From Castellaniella sp044508625 (GTDB taxonomy: Bacteria; Pseudomonadota; Gammaproteobacteria; Burkholderiales; Burkholderiaceae_B), in contig JBIQHJ010000007.1 of the NCBI GenBank assembly GCA_044508625.1, positions 49,136 to 113,135 of the forward strand: DNA of 64,000 nucleotides, given 5' to 3'. Below are positions 36,864 to 45,929 of this stretch, piece after piece. The notes beneath the pieces are model-generated. The model saw only the letters and a list, made by a program, of their open reading frames with translations. It was not told the DNA's origin and ran no database searches. The translations under genes and the position numbers were made by a program. The first letter of the stretch is position 1, and every line of letters starts with the position of its first letter.

Positions 36864-38060
36864 ATGCCAAAGCTCAGCGCACACCCCTCTGGCCGCCACT
36901 TCCTCCAGATCCCCGGGCCGACCAACGTGCCCGATCGGGTGCTGCGGGCCATGGACCATCCCACGATCGACCACCGCGGCCCCGAGTTCGGCGAACTGGG
37001 CCACGCGGTCCTGGCCGGGATGAAAAAGATCTTCAAGACCGACGGCCATGTGGTGATCTATCCCGCCTCGGGCACCGGCGCCTGGGAAGCGGCGCTGGTC
37101 AATACACTGTCGGAGAACGATCTCGTCCTGATGGCCGAAACCGGGCACTTCGCCACGCTGTGGAAAAAGATGGCCGAGAGTCTGGGGCTGCGGGTGGAAT
37201 TCATGCCCGGCGACTGGCGCCGGGCGGCGGACCCGGAGGCGGTCGAGGCGCGCCTGCGCAAGGATGCGGGCCATGAGATCAAGGCGGTCTGCATCGTGCA
37301 CAACGAGACCGCGACGGGGGTGACCAGCGACATCGGCGCGATGCGCCAGGTCATCGACCGGGCGGGCCATCCGGCGCTGCTGATGGTCGATACGATCTCG
37401 TCGCTGGGTTCGATCGACTATCGCCATGACGAGTGGGGAGTGGATGTCACGGTCGCGGGCTCTCAAAAGGGGCTGATGCTGCCCCCGGGCCTGTCGTTCA
37501 ATGCGATCAGCGCCAAGGCGCTGGCGGCCAGCGAAAAGAGCGGGCTTCGCCGTTCGTACTGGGATTGGCATGCGATGATCGCGAGCAACGCCACGGGCTA
37601 TTTCCCGTATACGCCGGCGACGAACCTGCTCTACGGCTTGCACGAGGCGATCGAGATGCTGCTCGACGAGGGGCTGGAGACCGTGTTCGCCCGCCATGAC
37701 CGGCATGCCGAGGCGACGCGCCGCGCGGTGCGCGCCTGGGGATTGGAGATTCTGTGCGCGGATCCGGCGCGCTACAGTTCATCGCTGACGGCGGTGATGA
37801 TGCCCGAGGGGCACAGCGCCGATGCGTTCCGCAAGATCGTGCTGGACCATTTCAACATGTCGCTGGGCCAGGGGCTGAGCAAGGTCAAGGACAAGGTATT
37901 CCGGATCGGGCACCTGGGCGACATCAACGACCTGACGCTATGCGGGACATTGGCGGGAGTGGAGATGGGACTGGCCTTGGCCAAGGTGCCGCATACACCG
38001 GGCGGAGTCGCCGCGGCGATGGCCTATCTGAAGGAAAACGCGGCGGTGCGCTCACGCTGA
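36864..38060 (+). CDS. class V aminotransferase, serine/ureidoglycine-glyoxylate type
   Basis: A 398-residue PLP enzyme closely resembling serine-glyoxylate aminotransferases: PGPTNVPDRVLRAM, PASGTGAWEAAL, HNETATGVTSDIG, catalytic Lys202 in AGSQKGLM and FPYTPATNLLYGL. In purine clusters this fold is also PucG, which transfers the amino group of ureidoglycine to glyoxylate giving glycine and oxalurate. The neighbouring urate oxidase and allantoinase favour a glyoxylate-consuming role. Specificity (serine, alanine or ureidoglycine) is not decided by sequence. First gene of the catabolic operon behind operator copies 5 and 6. Confidence 0.85.
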   Translation: MPKLSAHPSGRHFLQIPGPTNVPDRVLRAMDHPTIDHRGPEFGELGHAVLAGMKKIFKTDGHVVIYPASGTGAWEAALVNTLSENDLVLMAETGHFATLWKKMAESLGLRVEFMPGDWRRAADPEAVEARLRKDAGHEIKAVCIVHNETATGVTSDIGAMRQVIDRAGHPALLMVDTISSLGSIDYRHDEWGVDVTVAGSQKGLMLPPGLSFNAISAKALAASEKSGLRRSYWDWHAMIASNATGYFPYTPATNLLYGLHEAIEMLLDEGLETVFARHDRHAEATRRAVRAWGLEILCADPARYSSSLTAVMMPEGHSADAFRKIVLDHFNMSLGQGLSKVKDKVFRIGHLGDINDLTLCGTLAGVEMGLALAKVPHTPGGVAAAMAYLKENAAVRSR

Positions 38061-38088
38061 TCCGGCGTTCGCAATGGAAGGAAGCGGC

Positions 38089-39351
38089 ATGACGATGGAG
38101 GAAGCGGGATTGTTGTTGCGCGAGGCGCGCGTGACGGTGGGCGCGCGTGCCACCCGGACCGTGGACATCCTCGTCTCCACGCAGGGACGGATCCTCGAGA
38201 TCGGGCCTCGCCTGCACGCGGGGAGCGTGGAAACGGTGGACCTGGGGGGGGGCCTGGCGGTGCCTGGCCTGGTGGACATGCACCAGCACCTCGACAAGAG
38301 CTCGACACTGGCGCAGGCGCCCAACCCCGATGGCACGCTGCTGGGCGCCATCGGGGCGTTCCGCGCCTATGCCGAGCACCTCGAGGCGGACGACATCATT
38401 GCCCGCGCCCAGGTGACGCTGGATCGGTGCATCGCCATGGGCGCGAGCGCCATCCGCGCGCACACCAACGTGGACTACGAAATGCAGCTTCGCGGGGTGG
38501 ACGCCCTGACGCGGCTGCGCGAGGCCAATCGTGATCGCGTCGATGTGCAGGTCGTCGCCTTCATCACGTCCTCGGCGGCGCGGGGCGACCCGGACAAGGC
38601 GCGCGTCTGGCTCGAGGATGCGCTGGCCGCCGGGGCGGACTGCATCGGGGGCGTGCCCAATCTCGCGCCCGATCCACGGCGCTACATCGACATGCTGCTC
38701 GATGTCGCTGAAAAGCACGGCAGGATGGTGGACCTCCACATCGACGAGACGCTCGATTCCGAGGCGCGCTGGTTCGACTACCTCGTGGAAGGCACACGGC
38801 GGCGCTCGCTGGGAGGGCGGGTGGTCGCCAGTCATGTGTGCGCCTTGTCCGCGCGGCCCGACGACGACGCCCGGCGTGCCATCGAGGCGGCCGCCGAGGC
38901 CGGGGTCGGGGTTTGCACCCTGCCGGCGGCCAATCTGTTCCTGCAAGGCCGTGGTTCGGGGCATTGCGTGCCTCGCGGGCTGACGCGCGTCAACGAATTG
39001 CTGGCCGCCGGGGTGACGGTGGCGACGGCGTCCGACAACATCCAGGACGCTTTCGTCCCGGTCGGGGCGGGGGATCCGCTGGAAATCGCCCGCTGGACGA
39101 TCCTCGCGGCCCATCTGCTCGAAGATGCCGCCGCCCGCGCCTTCGACATGGTCACGGCCGCGCCGGCGCGCCTGATGGGGCTGGGCGAGCAGTACGGACT
39201 GCGCTGCGGCGCCGCGGCCAATCTGCTGCTGACCCGATGCGAGAACGTCGAGGACCTGGTGGCCGGCGGCGCGCTCGTGCGCACCGTCCTGCACGAGGGG
39301 CGGGTGGTCGCGGGCAGCTTCGATGCGATACGCCCCGCCGGGCGCCCCTGA
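38089..39351 (+). CDS. amidohydrolase, cytosine-deaminase-like
   Basis: A 420-residue metal-dependent amidohydrolase. Metal ligands are visible in order: HQH in VDMHQHLDKS (about 64-70), LHIDETLD, ASHVCAL and the Asp of TASDNIQDAF. The HxHLDK opening and HIDE block are typical of the CodA/AtzC-like branch that deaminates or opens cyclic nitrogen compounds. AAGGAAG before ATG 38089 favours it over ATG 38074. In this operon it may act on an oxidised purine or hydantoin-type ring; substrate is inference only. It is 28 bp after the aminotransferase. Confidence 0.85.
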   Translation: MTMEEAGLLLREARVTVGARATRTVDILVSTQGRILEIGPRLHAGSVETVDLGGGLAVPGLVDMHQHLDKSSTLAQAPNPDGTLLGAIGAFRAYAEHLEADDIIARAQVTLDRCIAMGASAIRAHTNVDYEMQLRGVDALTRLREANRDRVDVQVVAFITSSAARGDPDKARVWLEDALAAGADCIGGVPNLAPDPRRYIDMLLDVAEKHGRMVDLHIDETLDSEARWFDYLVEGTRRRSLGGRVVASHVCALSARPDDDARRAIEAAAEAGVGVCTLPAANLFLQGRGSGHCVPRGLTRVNELLAAGVTVATASDNIQDAFVPVGAGDPLEIARWTILAAHLLEDAAARAFDMVTAAPARLMGLGEQYGLRCGAAANLLLTRCENVEDLVAGGALVRTVLHEGRVVAGSFDAIRPAGRP

Positions 39352-39385
39352 GGCCGAGTGGATTCAAACGATCGAGGACGGCAGA

Positions 39386-40570
39386 ATGGAAGCATATATC
39401 GCAGACTGGTTGCATCTGGGCCTACGCTGGCTGCACGTGGTGGCAGCCATCACCTGGGTGGGCTCCTCCTTTTATTTCAACCGCATCGACCGCTCTTTCC
39501 GTCCGCCGGTGCCTCCGGTGGATCGCGTGAGCGGCCAGCTCTGGTCCATCCACGGCGGCTCCATCTACAACTACAGCCGCTATCCCACGGGCCCGGGCTA
39601 CGTGCCCGAGAACCTGAAATGGTCGAAATGGGAATCCTTCGGCACCTGGGTCTCGGGAGCCCTGCTGCTGGCGGTGGTGTACTGGTGGGGCGCGGGCATC
39701 AATCTGGTGACGGGCCCCGGCGGCCTCAGCCCCGCCGTGGGGATACTGGTCTCGGCGGCTTCCATGGTCGTGGCCTGGGTGGTCTACGACCTGATGTGCC
39801 GGACGATCCCCAGCGACCACGTCCTGTCGGTCGCCGTCGCGGTCTTCATGGCGCTGCTGCTCTGGATTTTCCTGCAGATATTCAGCGGCAAGGCGGCCTT
39901 CCTGCATGTCGGGATCGCCATGGCGACCCTCATGGCGGGCAATGTGTGGTTCGTGATCCTGCCCGGCCAAAAGAAGATGCTGCAGGCCATCAAGGACGGC
40001 ACCATCGATCGGTTCGACGTGGGCGCGGACGCCAAGCGGCGCAACTACCACAGCAACTACCTGACGCTGCCGATCGTCTTCGCGATGATCGCAAGCCACT
40101 TTCCCATGACCTACGGCAGCGCCCATGCATGGCTGGGGTTCATTCTGATCAGCGCCGCGGGCGTCGCGGTCCGGCACTTCTTCAATACCATGCACCATGG
40201 CCATACGCAAAAGCGCTGGCTCGTGGCCGCCGCGCTCATCAGCCTGGGGGCCATCGTGCTGCTGGCGCCGCCCAGCCAGACCTCCTCCGCCGGCGGTCCG
40301 GCGGCGGCCGTCGACGCCGGCCGGATCGCCTCGATCATCGAGACGCGCTGCGCCGCCTGTCATGCCGTCAAGCCCACCATGCAGGGCTTCAATGCGCCGC
40401 CCAACGGCCTGGTGCTCGACTCTCTGCAGGCCGCGGCGGCACATGCGCAAAAGATTCGCCAGATGACCATCGATGCGCCGCTCATGCCCCCTGGCAACCT
40501 GACCGGCATGAGCGACGATGAGCGTGCGGCGCTCGCCGGCTGGCTCGCAGCCGGCGCGCCCACGAAGTAA
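39386..40570 (+). CDS. puuD: membrane urate oxidase PuuD with C-terminal cytochrome c
   Basis: A 394-residue protein. It has about eight transmembrane segments (first at 10-30; family blocks LWSIHGGSIYNYSRYP, PENLKWSKWESF, VGADAKRRNYHSNYLTLP, FFNTMHHGH) and a periplasmic C-terminal domain (about 310-394) with one haem-c site CAACH (322-326) and a Met367 ligand in PLMPPGN. PuuD oxidises urate to 5-hydroxyisourate and passes electrons to the respiratory chain rather than making hydrogen peroxide. It is the strongest marker that the island degrades urate. Confidence 0.9.
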   Translation: MEAYIADWLHLGLRWLHVVAAITWVGSSFYFNRIDRSFRPPVPPVDRVSGQLWSIHGGSIYNYSRYPTGPGYVPENLKWSKWESFGTWVSGALLLAVVYWWGAGINLVTGPGGLSPAVGILVSAASMVVAWVVYDLMCRTIPSDHVLSVAVAVFMALLLWIFLQIFSGKAAFLHVGIAMATLMAGNVWFVILPGQKKMLQAIKDGTIDRFDVGADAKRRNYHSNYLTLPIVFAMIASHFPMTYGSAHAWLGFILISAAGVAVRHFFNTMHHGHTQKRWLVAAALISLGAIVLLAPPSQTSSAGGPAAAVDAGRIASIIETRCAACHAVKPTMQGFNAPPNGLVLDSLQAAAAHAQKIRQMTIDAPLMPPGNLTGMSDDERAALAGWLAAGAPTK

Positions 40571-40589
40571 AGGAAGACGGAGCCCGACC

Positions 40590-41534
40590 ATGCCAGATTT
40601 GCAAATGCCCAGAGGACCGGAGCGCGATTTCATCGGCTATGGCGAGGCGCCTCCGCACCCGCGGTGGCCGGGCGGGGCCCGGATCGCGGTGAACTTCGCC
40701 CTCAACATCGAGGAGGGATCGGAATATTCGCCCCTCGAAGGCGACGCCCGTACCGATACGGCGCTCACCGAAGGCGAGGGGATGGATACGGGCATCGAAG
40801 GGCGCGACCTGGCGGCCGAGTCCATGTACGAGTACGGCAGCCGGGTGGGCGTATGGCGCATCATCCGCCTGTTCGAAGATCGCGGCTTGCCGTTCACGGC
40901 ATTCGCCTGCGCGCTGGCGCTGGAGCGCCATCCCGCCCTGGCGGGCCGGATCCGGGACATCGGCGCCGACATCTGCTGCCACGGATACCGCTGGGAAAAG
41001 CACTGGCTGCTCGGGCGCGAACAGGAACGCGAGCACATCCGGCTGGCCATCGAGAGCCTGCGGCGTACCGTCGGCCGCGGCCCCGAGGGCTGGTGCTGCC
41101 GCTACGGGCCCAGTGTGCATACACGCGAACTGCTTGTGGAAGCCGGAATTTCCTACGATTCCGACGCCTACAACGACGAATTGCCCTACTGGCAAAAGGT
41201 CGGCGAGCGCATGCAACTGATCGTTCCCTATTCGCTCGTGACCAACGATTGCAAGCTCGTCCCGCGTGGCATCCAGACGGCCGACGAGTTCTACGCCCTG
41301 CTCGGGGACGCCTTCGACCAGCTCTACGAGGAAGGCGAGACCGCGCCCCGCATGCTCAACATCGGCCTGCATCCGCGCATGGCCGGACATCCGGGCCGCG
41401 CCCGCGGCCTTGCGCGGTTCCTCGACCATGTCCGAGGACACGAGCGCGTCTGGATTGCGCGCCGCGCCGACATCGCGGCCCATTGGCGCCAGAACTTTCC
41501 CGCGCCGGCCGGCGATCTGGAGGGCAGGCCATGA
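40590..41534 (+). CDS. puuE: allantoinase PuuE (polysaccharide-deacetylase fold)
   Basis: A 314-residue NodB-fold hydrolase. It starts RDFIGYGEAPPHPRWPGGARIAVNFALNIEEGSEYS with GRDLAAESMYEYGSRVGVWR, both typical of PuuE, and has ICCHGYRWEKHW as the metal/substrate segment. PuuE opens allantoin to allantoate without needing the classical amidohydrolase metal centre. It lies 19 bp after puuD, with AAAGGAAG upstream, and overlaps the next gene by 4 bp. PuuE and an amidohydrolase in one operon imply that the latter has a different substrate. Confidence 0.9.
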   Translation: MPDLQMPRGPERDFIGYGEAPPHPRWPGGARIAVNFALNIEEGSEYSPLEGDARTDTALTEGEGMDTGIEGRDLAAESMYEYGSRVGVWRIIRLFEDRGLPFTAFACALALERHPALAGRIRDIGADICCHGYRWEKHWLLGREQEREHIRLAIESLRRTVGRGPEGWCCRYGPSVHTRELLVEAGISYDSDAYNDELPYWQKVGERMQLIVPYSLVTNDCKLVPRGIQTADEFYALLGDAFDQLYEEGETAPRMLNIGLHPRMAGHPGRARGLARFLDHVRGHERVWIARRADIAAHWRQNFPAPAGDLEGRP

Positions 41535-43045
41535 AGCAGCCACTTTTGCCCCGGATCGGGCAGCCGGGCGCGATCCCTCGGGATCGGCCCGTGATCGTGT
41601 TCGTGCAGGGCGACCGCGGTCCGGCGACGGGCCTCGCGTGGCTGGATGAGGCTGTCGACCGCCTGTTGCGCAGCGGCCTGCTCTGCCGCAAAGCGGCGAC
41701 GCTGGCCCTGACCATGCAGGATGGGCAGTCCGTGCCGCTGGTCGCGGTACCGCTCGATGGCGACGGCTCGCCGCAGGATGCGCGACTGAGGGCCGCCGAA
41801 GGCATCGCTTTGCTGCGCGCCCGCAGCCAGACGGGCTGCACCGTCGTCCTGCCCGCAAGCGGTCCCGCCGCCCAATGGGCGACTGAAGGGGTGCTGGCCG
41901 CCAACCATTGCTATGAATCGGCCGGCGCCGCGCGCGACGGCCGTCCCGCCCCTCTGCGGATCGATTTCGTGGCGTCCGGCGAAGGCGGCGGGATCGGAGA
42001 GGCGGTGCGCGCGGGCTGGCTCACCAGTGTGGCGACCCTGGCCGCCCGCGACTTGGTGACCGAGCCGGCAAATATCCTCACGCCGCCGAGATTCGTCGAG
42101 TATTGCCGGGAAAAGGCGGCGCAGGCGGGGTTCGGAATCCACATCATGGGGCAGGCCGATCTCGAGGCGGCGGGCATGGGCGGCCTGCTGGCGGTCGCTT
42201 CCGGCAGCCGCTACGAGCCGTACCTCGTGCGCATGGATTGGCGTCCGGCCGGTACGCCGGCCGTGGCTTCGCCCATCGTGCTCGTGGGCAAGACCGTCAC
42301 TTTCGACAGCGGCGGCATTTCCCTCAAGAACCCGCAGGACATGGACTTCATGAAGGCGGACATGGGCGGCGGGGCGGCCGTGTTCGGCGCCATGTCCATG
42401 ATCGCGGAACTCAAGCCCGCATTTCCGGTGACGGCGCTGTTCGCGGTGGTCGAGAACATGCCCGACGCCCATGCCATGCGGCCCAGCGACGTGATTCGCA
42501 TGGCCAGTGGCGCCACGGTGGAGATCATCAACACCGATGCGGAGGGTCGCCTGATTCTCGCCGACGCCCTGCACGTCGCAGCAGGCCTGAATCCGCGGGT
42601 CGTCATCGACCTTGCCACCCTGACGGGGGCCACTCTCGGGACTTTCGGGCCCATCGGGACGGCCGTGTTCGCCAACGACACCCCGTGGTTCGATCGACTG
42701 GCCAGGGCTGACGAGCGGGCCGGCGAAATGATCTGGCGCATGCCGCTATGGCCCCAATACCGGCAGTTCCTGGAAAGTCCCGTCGCCGATTCGCGGCATT
42801 ATGCGACCACGGGCCAGAACGGCAGCACGCCGGTGGCGGCGGCATTCCTGTCGCAGTTCATCGGTTCGCATCCCTGGCTGCATCTCGACATCTACAACAC
42901 CTGCTGGAACCACCGGGCGAACGCCTTGATGCCGCAAGGCCCCACGGGCAGCGGCTCGCGGGTCCTGGCCCAATTGATCCTCAACCTCGCCGCGGACGCG
43001 TCCCTCCCGCCGTCCTCGGAAAACATCGAAAGGAAACCCGCATGA
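41531..43045 (+). CDS. M17 leucyl-aminopeptidase family protein
   Basis: A 504-residue protein with the complete M17 two-metal centre: Lys254 and Asp259 in VGKTVTFDSGG, Asp277 in MKADMGG, and NTDAEGRL (335-341) with Asp336, Glu338 and Arg340. The first motif has Thr where most family members have Gly (VGKG). The N-terminal about 165 residues are the variable oligomerisation domain. M17 enzymes remove N-terminal amino acids or split Cys-Gly. Its ATGA overlaps on both sides, with puuE and with the RidA gene, tie it tightly to ureide catabolism, where such a peptidase has no established role. Confidence 0.9.
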   Translation: MKQPLLPRIGQPGAIPRDRPVIVFVQGDRGPATGLAWLDEAVDRLLRSGLLCRKAATLALTMQDGQSVPLVAVPLDGDGSPQDARLRAAEGIALLRARSQTGCTVVLPASGPAAQWATEGVLAANHCYESAGAARDGRPAPLRIDFVASGEGGGIGEAVRAGWLTSVATLAARDLVTEPANILTPPRFVEYCREKAAQAGFGIHIMGQADLEAAGMGGLLAVASGSRYEPYLVRMDWRPAGTPAVASPIVLVGKTVTFDSGGISLKNPQDMDFMKADMGGGAAVFGAMSMIAELKPAFPVTALFAVVENMPDAHAMRPSDVIRMASGATVEIINTDAEGRLILADALHVAAGLNPRVVIDLATLTGATLGTFGPIGTAVFANDTPWFDRLARADERAGEMIWRMPLWPQYRQFLESPVADSRHYATTGQNGSTPVAAAFLSQFIGSHPWLHLDIYNTCWNHRANALMPQGPTGSGSRVLAQLILNLAADASLPPSSENIERKPA

Positions 43046-43440
43046 GCAAGAAAATCGTCTATTCTCCCAAGGTCCTCAAGTCGCCCAACCCTCACTCCCA
43101 GGCGACGCTGGCGGGCAATCATTTCTACACGGCGACCGTCGCCCTCGATCTCGACGGCAAGGTCGTGGGCGTGGGCGACATCGAGGCGCAGACCACGCAG
43201 GCGCTGACCAACCTGACCTATCTGCTGGAAGCCGCCGGCGGCACCATCGATGACGTGGCGCGGGTCATGATCTACTTGTCCGACATGCGGTATTTCGAAG
43301 GCATGAACAGGGCCTACAAGAAATTCTTCTTCGGCGATTCGCTGCCGTCGCGGGCGACGGTCACCGGCACCTTCGGCATGCCGGAATTGCTGGTCGAGTT
43401 CGACGTGATCGCCTATATCGACAACCCCAAAGTGGATTGA
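43042..43440 (+). CDS. RidA/YjgF family protein
   Basis: A 132-residue RidA-fold protein with SPNPHSQATLAGNHFYTATVALD, TTQALTNLTYLLEAAG and the VMIYLSDMRYFEGMNRAY block. It ends PSRATVTGTFGMPELLVEFDVIAYI, with Arg at the usual substrate-binding position. RidA proteins hydrolyse reactive enamines/imines; relatives sit in pyrimidine (RutC) and purine clusters. It overlaps the peptidase stop by 4 bp and is followed 1 bp later by the amidase. Confidence 0.92.
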   Translation: MSKKIVYSPKVLKSPNPHSQATLAGNHFYTATVALDLDGKVVGVGDIEAQTTQALTNLTYLLEAAGGTIDDVARVMIYLSDMRYFEGMNRAYKKFFFGDSLPSRATVTGTFGMPELLVEFDVIAYIDNPKVD

Positions 43441-43441
43441 C

Positions 43442-44872
43442 ATGGAATTGTGGAAGCTAGGCATCGCCGAGACCTTGCGCGGCTACCGCGACGCCCGGTT
43501 CACACCGGAGGACGTGCTCCAGAGCATGCTCGATCGCCTGGCGCAGGTGAATCCGGCGCTCAACGCCGTGATCACGCACAACGAGGCCGAAGTGCGCGGC
43601 CTCGCCCGCCTGAGCACCCGACGATGGCGTGCGGGCACGCCGGCGGGCGCCCTTGACGGCATCTTCGTCACCGTCAAGGACAACATTCCCGTGCGTGGCC
43701 TGCGCTGCACCTGGGGCAGCCGCACGTATGCCGATTACGTGCCCGCGCGCGATGAATCGCCCGTCGCCCATCTGCGCGAGGCCGGCGCCGGGATCCTCGG
43801 CAAGACCAATGTGCCCGAATTCACCTTGCAGGGGTATACGGACAATCTGCTCTTTGGCGCCACCGGCAATCCCTGGAATCCTGAATTGACGCCTGGCGGC
43901 TCCAGCGGCGGCGCGGTGGCGGCTGTCGCCAGCGGTATCGGCGTGGCCGCGATGGCCACCGATGGCGGCGGCTCCATTCGCCGGCCCTGCGCGCATACGG
44001 GCCTGTACGGCCTCAAGCCCAGCCCCGGCTTTGTCAGCCGGGTCGACGGGTTGCCGCAGATCCTCGGCGATTTCGAGACTCTTGGCGTGATCGCCCGTTC
44101 CCCGGCGGACCTGCGCGCGGTGCTGGCGGCCGTGGCGCGGCGCGATCCGCTCGACCGCTCGTCCTTCGCCTTCACCGATGCGCAGCGCGGCGAGACGCCG
44201 GAGGTGGGGAAGGGCTGCCGGATCCTTTTCGTGGAAGCCTTCGGAGACTTCCCGGTCGACCCGGACATCCGCCGCAGCGCGAGAGGCGCCGCCAGGCTGC
44301 TGGAACAGCTCGGCCATCACGTGGAAGTCGGCGAGGTGCCGTTCGATGTCGAACGGCTCAATGCCATTTGGAACCTGATCGGTCCGGTGGGGCTGGCATG
44401 GCTGGTCGACCGCCAGGGCCTCGATACGCGGCTGATGGCGCCGTCCTTGGTGCCGATGGTCGAATCGGGGCGTGCGGCGGCGGCCACCGCGTACGTCCAA
44501 CTGCTCACCGACGTGCGCGAATTGCGGGCGGAGCTGGCGCGGGTGTTCGAGCGCTACGATTTCATCCTGACACCTTCGATCGCCGCCGTATCCTGGCCCA
44601 AGGCGGAAAGCCATCCCGCCATCATCGACGGTATCGCGGCCGGGCCGCGCGGCCACGCGGTCTTTACCCCCTTCGTCAACGCCGGCGGCCTGCCGGGCAT
44701 CAACCTGCCTGCCGCGCCGGCCGCCTCCGGCCTGCCGATCGGCTGCCAGCTCGTGGGCCCCTTCGGCGCCGACTTGCGGCTCCTGGCCATCGCGGAAGCC
44801 TACGAGGAGGCTTTCGGGCCCTATGCCTGGCCCCCCTTGCAAGTCGCAAGCCACGGGATCGAGGAGAAATGA
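43442..44872 (+). CDS. amidase signature family hydrolase
   Basis: A 476-residue amidase with the Ser-cisSer-Lys triad: Lys79 in VTVKDN, Ser154/155 in GGSSGG and nucleophile Ser178 in GGGSIRRP. The GLYGLKPSPG, LGVIARSPADL and GLPGINLPA blocks confirm the family. It cleaves an amide or carbamoyl bond; GatA-type or allophanate-hydrolase-type substrates cannot be told apart here. Position in the operon suggests a ureide or hydantoin-derived amide. It ends in GAGGAG, which probably serves the next gene. Confidence 0.88.
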   Translation: MELWKLGIAETLRGYRDARFTPEDVLQSMLDRLAQVNPALNAVITHNEAEVRGLARLSTRRWRAGTPAGALDGIFVTVKDNIPVRGLRCTWGSRTYADYVPARDESPVAHLREAGAGILGKTNVPEFTLQGYTDNLLFGATGNPWNPELTPGGSSGGAVAAVASGIGVAAMATDGGGSIRRPCAHTGLYGLKPSPGFVSRVDGLPQILGDFETLGVIARSPADLRAVLAAVARRDPLDRSSFAFTDAQRGETPEVGKGCRILFVEAFGDFPVDPDIRRSARGAARLLEQLGHHVEVGEVPFDVERLNAIWNLIGPVGLAWLVDRQGLDTRLMAPSLVPMVESGRAAAATAYVQLLTDVRELRAELARVFERYDFILTPSIAAVSWPKAESHPAIIDGIAAGPRGHAVFTPFVNAGGLPGINLPAAPAASGLPIGCQLVGPFGADLRLLAIAEAYEEAFGPYAWPPLQVASHGIEEK

Positions 44873-44873
44873 T

Positions 44874-45887
44874 TTGAAGGCGTTATTCTTGACGAGCCGG
44901 GCCCCACGCCACCAGAAGATCGCCCTGCAGGCGGCCCCCGACTTCCTGCAGGTGGACATGCTGGAATCGCCGGACCGGGCAGCCATCCTGTCGCGCGTGG
45001 CCGATGCCGACGTGCTGATTTCCGAGCGCAGCGGCACGATCGATGGCGGGATCATCGCGGCCGGCAGGAAGCTGCGCCTGATCCAGCGCCTGGGGCAGTT
45101 CACCCACGACATAGATCTCGAGGCCGCCCGTGCCGCCGGCGTTGCGGTGTGCCGCGCACCCCTGCTGGTGAGCACGCTGGTCTCCGAACACGTCATGATG
45201 CAGATCCTGGCGCTCGCCAAGATTTATCGCGAGGCGGCTCATGCCATGCTGCAGCCCGGCGACTGGGCCGAGCCCAGGAAATGCGACGAGAACTACTTCG
45301 CCTACAACTGGACGGGCCGCAGCGGCATCCGTACGCTCGCCGAATCCACCGTCGGCATCGTCGGGCTGGGGGAAATCGGCGCCGACGTGGCCCGGCGCCT
45401 GCAAGGCTTCGGTTGCAAAGTACTGTATTACAAGCGTCACCGCCTGCCCGAGGACGTCGAGGACGCATTGTCCATCGGCTATGCGGACCTCGACGGGATC
45501 CGGGCGCGCAGCGATTTCCTCTGCCTGCTGCGGCCGCATGGCCCAGGCGCGGGCGAGTCCATCGATGCGGCTTTCATCGCCGGGATGAAGAAAGGGGCAT
45601 TCCTCGTTTCCACGGGCGCCTCGACGGTACTCAAAGAGGCCGACGTGGCAGCGGCGGTGCTGTCTGGCCATCTGGCCGGGCTGGCGTGCGACGGCTATGT
45701 CTACGAGCCGGCTCCGCTGGACAGCCCGCTGCTGGCACTGGCGCGCGAGCACCCGCAGGCCAATGTGATCCTGAGCCCGCACATCGCGGGCGGTGTCGCC
45801 TCCAACGATGTCGCCGCCCGATCGCGCGAATTCGAAAATATCCGCCGCCTCCGGGAGGGGCGTCCCCTGTTGTACCGGCTGGTCTGA
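44874..45887 (+). CDS. NAD-dependent D-2-hydroxyacid dehydrogenase family protein
   Basis: About 337 residues: a catalytic-domain start (ALFLTSRAPRHQ), LIQRLGQFTHDIDLEAAR, the NAD loop VGIVGLGEIGADVARRL (about 158-174), CLLRPHGPGAG and the catalytic His in LSPHIAGG. TTG 44874 is the only start well placed behind the GAGGAG (44861-44866) at the end of the amidase; no ATG fits. Family members reduce glyoxylate or hydroxypyruvate, which would fit an allantoin-to-glyoxylate pathway. The start is inferred and deserves N-terminal confirmation. Confidence 0.82.
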   Translation: MKALFLTSRAPRHQKIALQAAPDFLQVDMLESPDRAAILSRVADADVLISERSGTIDGGIIAAGRKLRLIQRLGQFTHDIDLEAARAAGVAVCRAPLLVSTLVSEHVMMQILALAKIYREAAHAMLQPGDWAEPRKCDENYFAYNWTGRSGIRTLAESTVGIVGLGEIGADVARRLQGFGCKVLYYKRHRLPEDVEDALSIGYADLDGIRARSDFLCLLRPHGPGAGESIDAAFIAGMKKGAFLVSTGASTVLKEADVAAAVLSGHLAGLACDGYVYEPAPLDSPLLALAREHPQANVILSPHIAGGVASNDVAARSREFENIRRLREGRPLLYRLV

Positions 45888-45929
45888 ACGCGCAGCCGTT
45901 ATCGCACCCATTTTTCCAAGGAGATTCCC

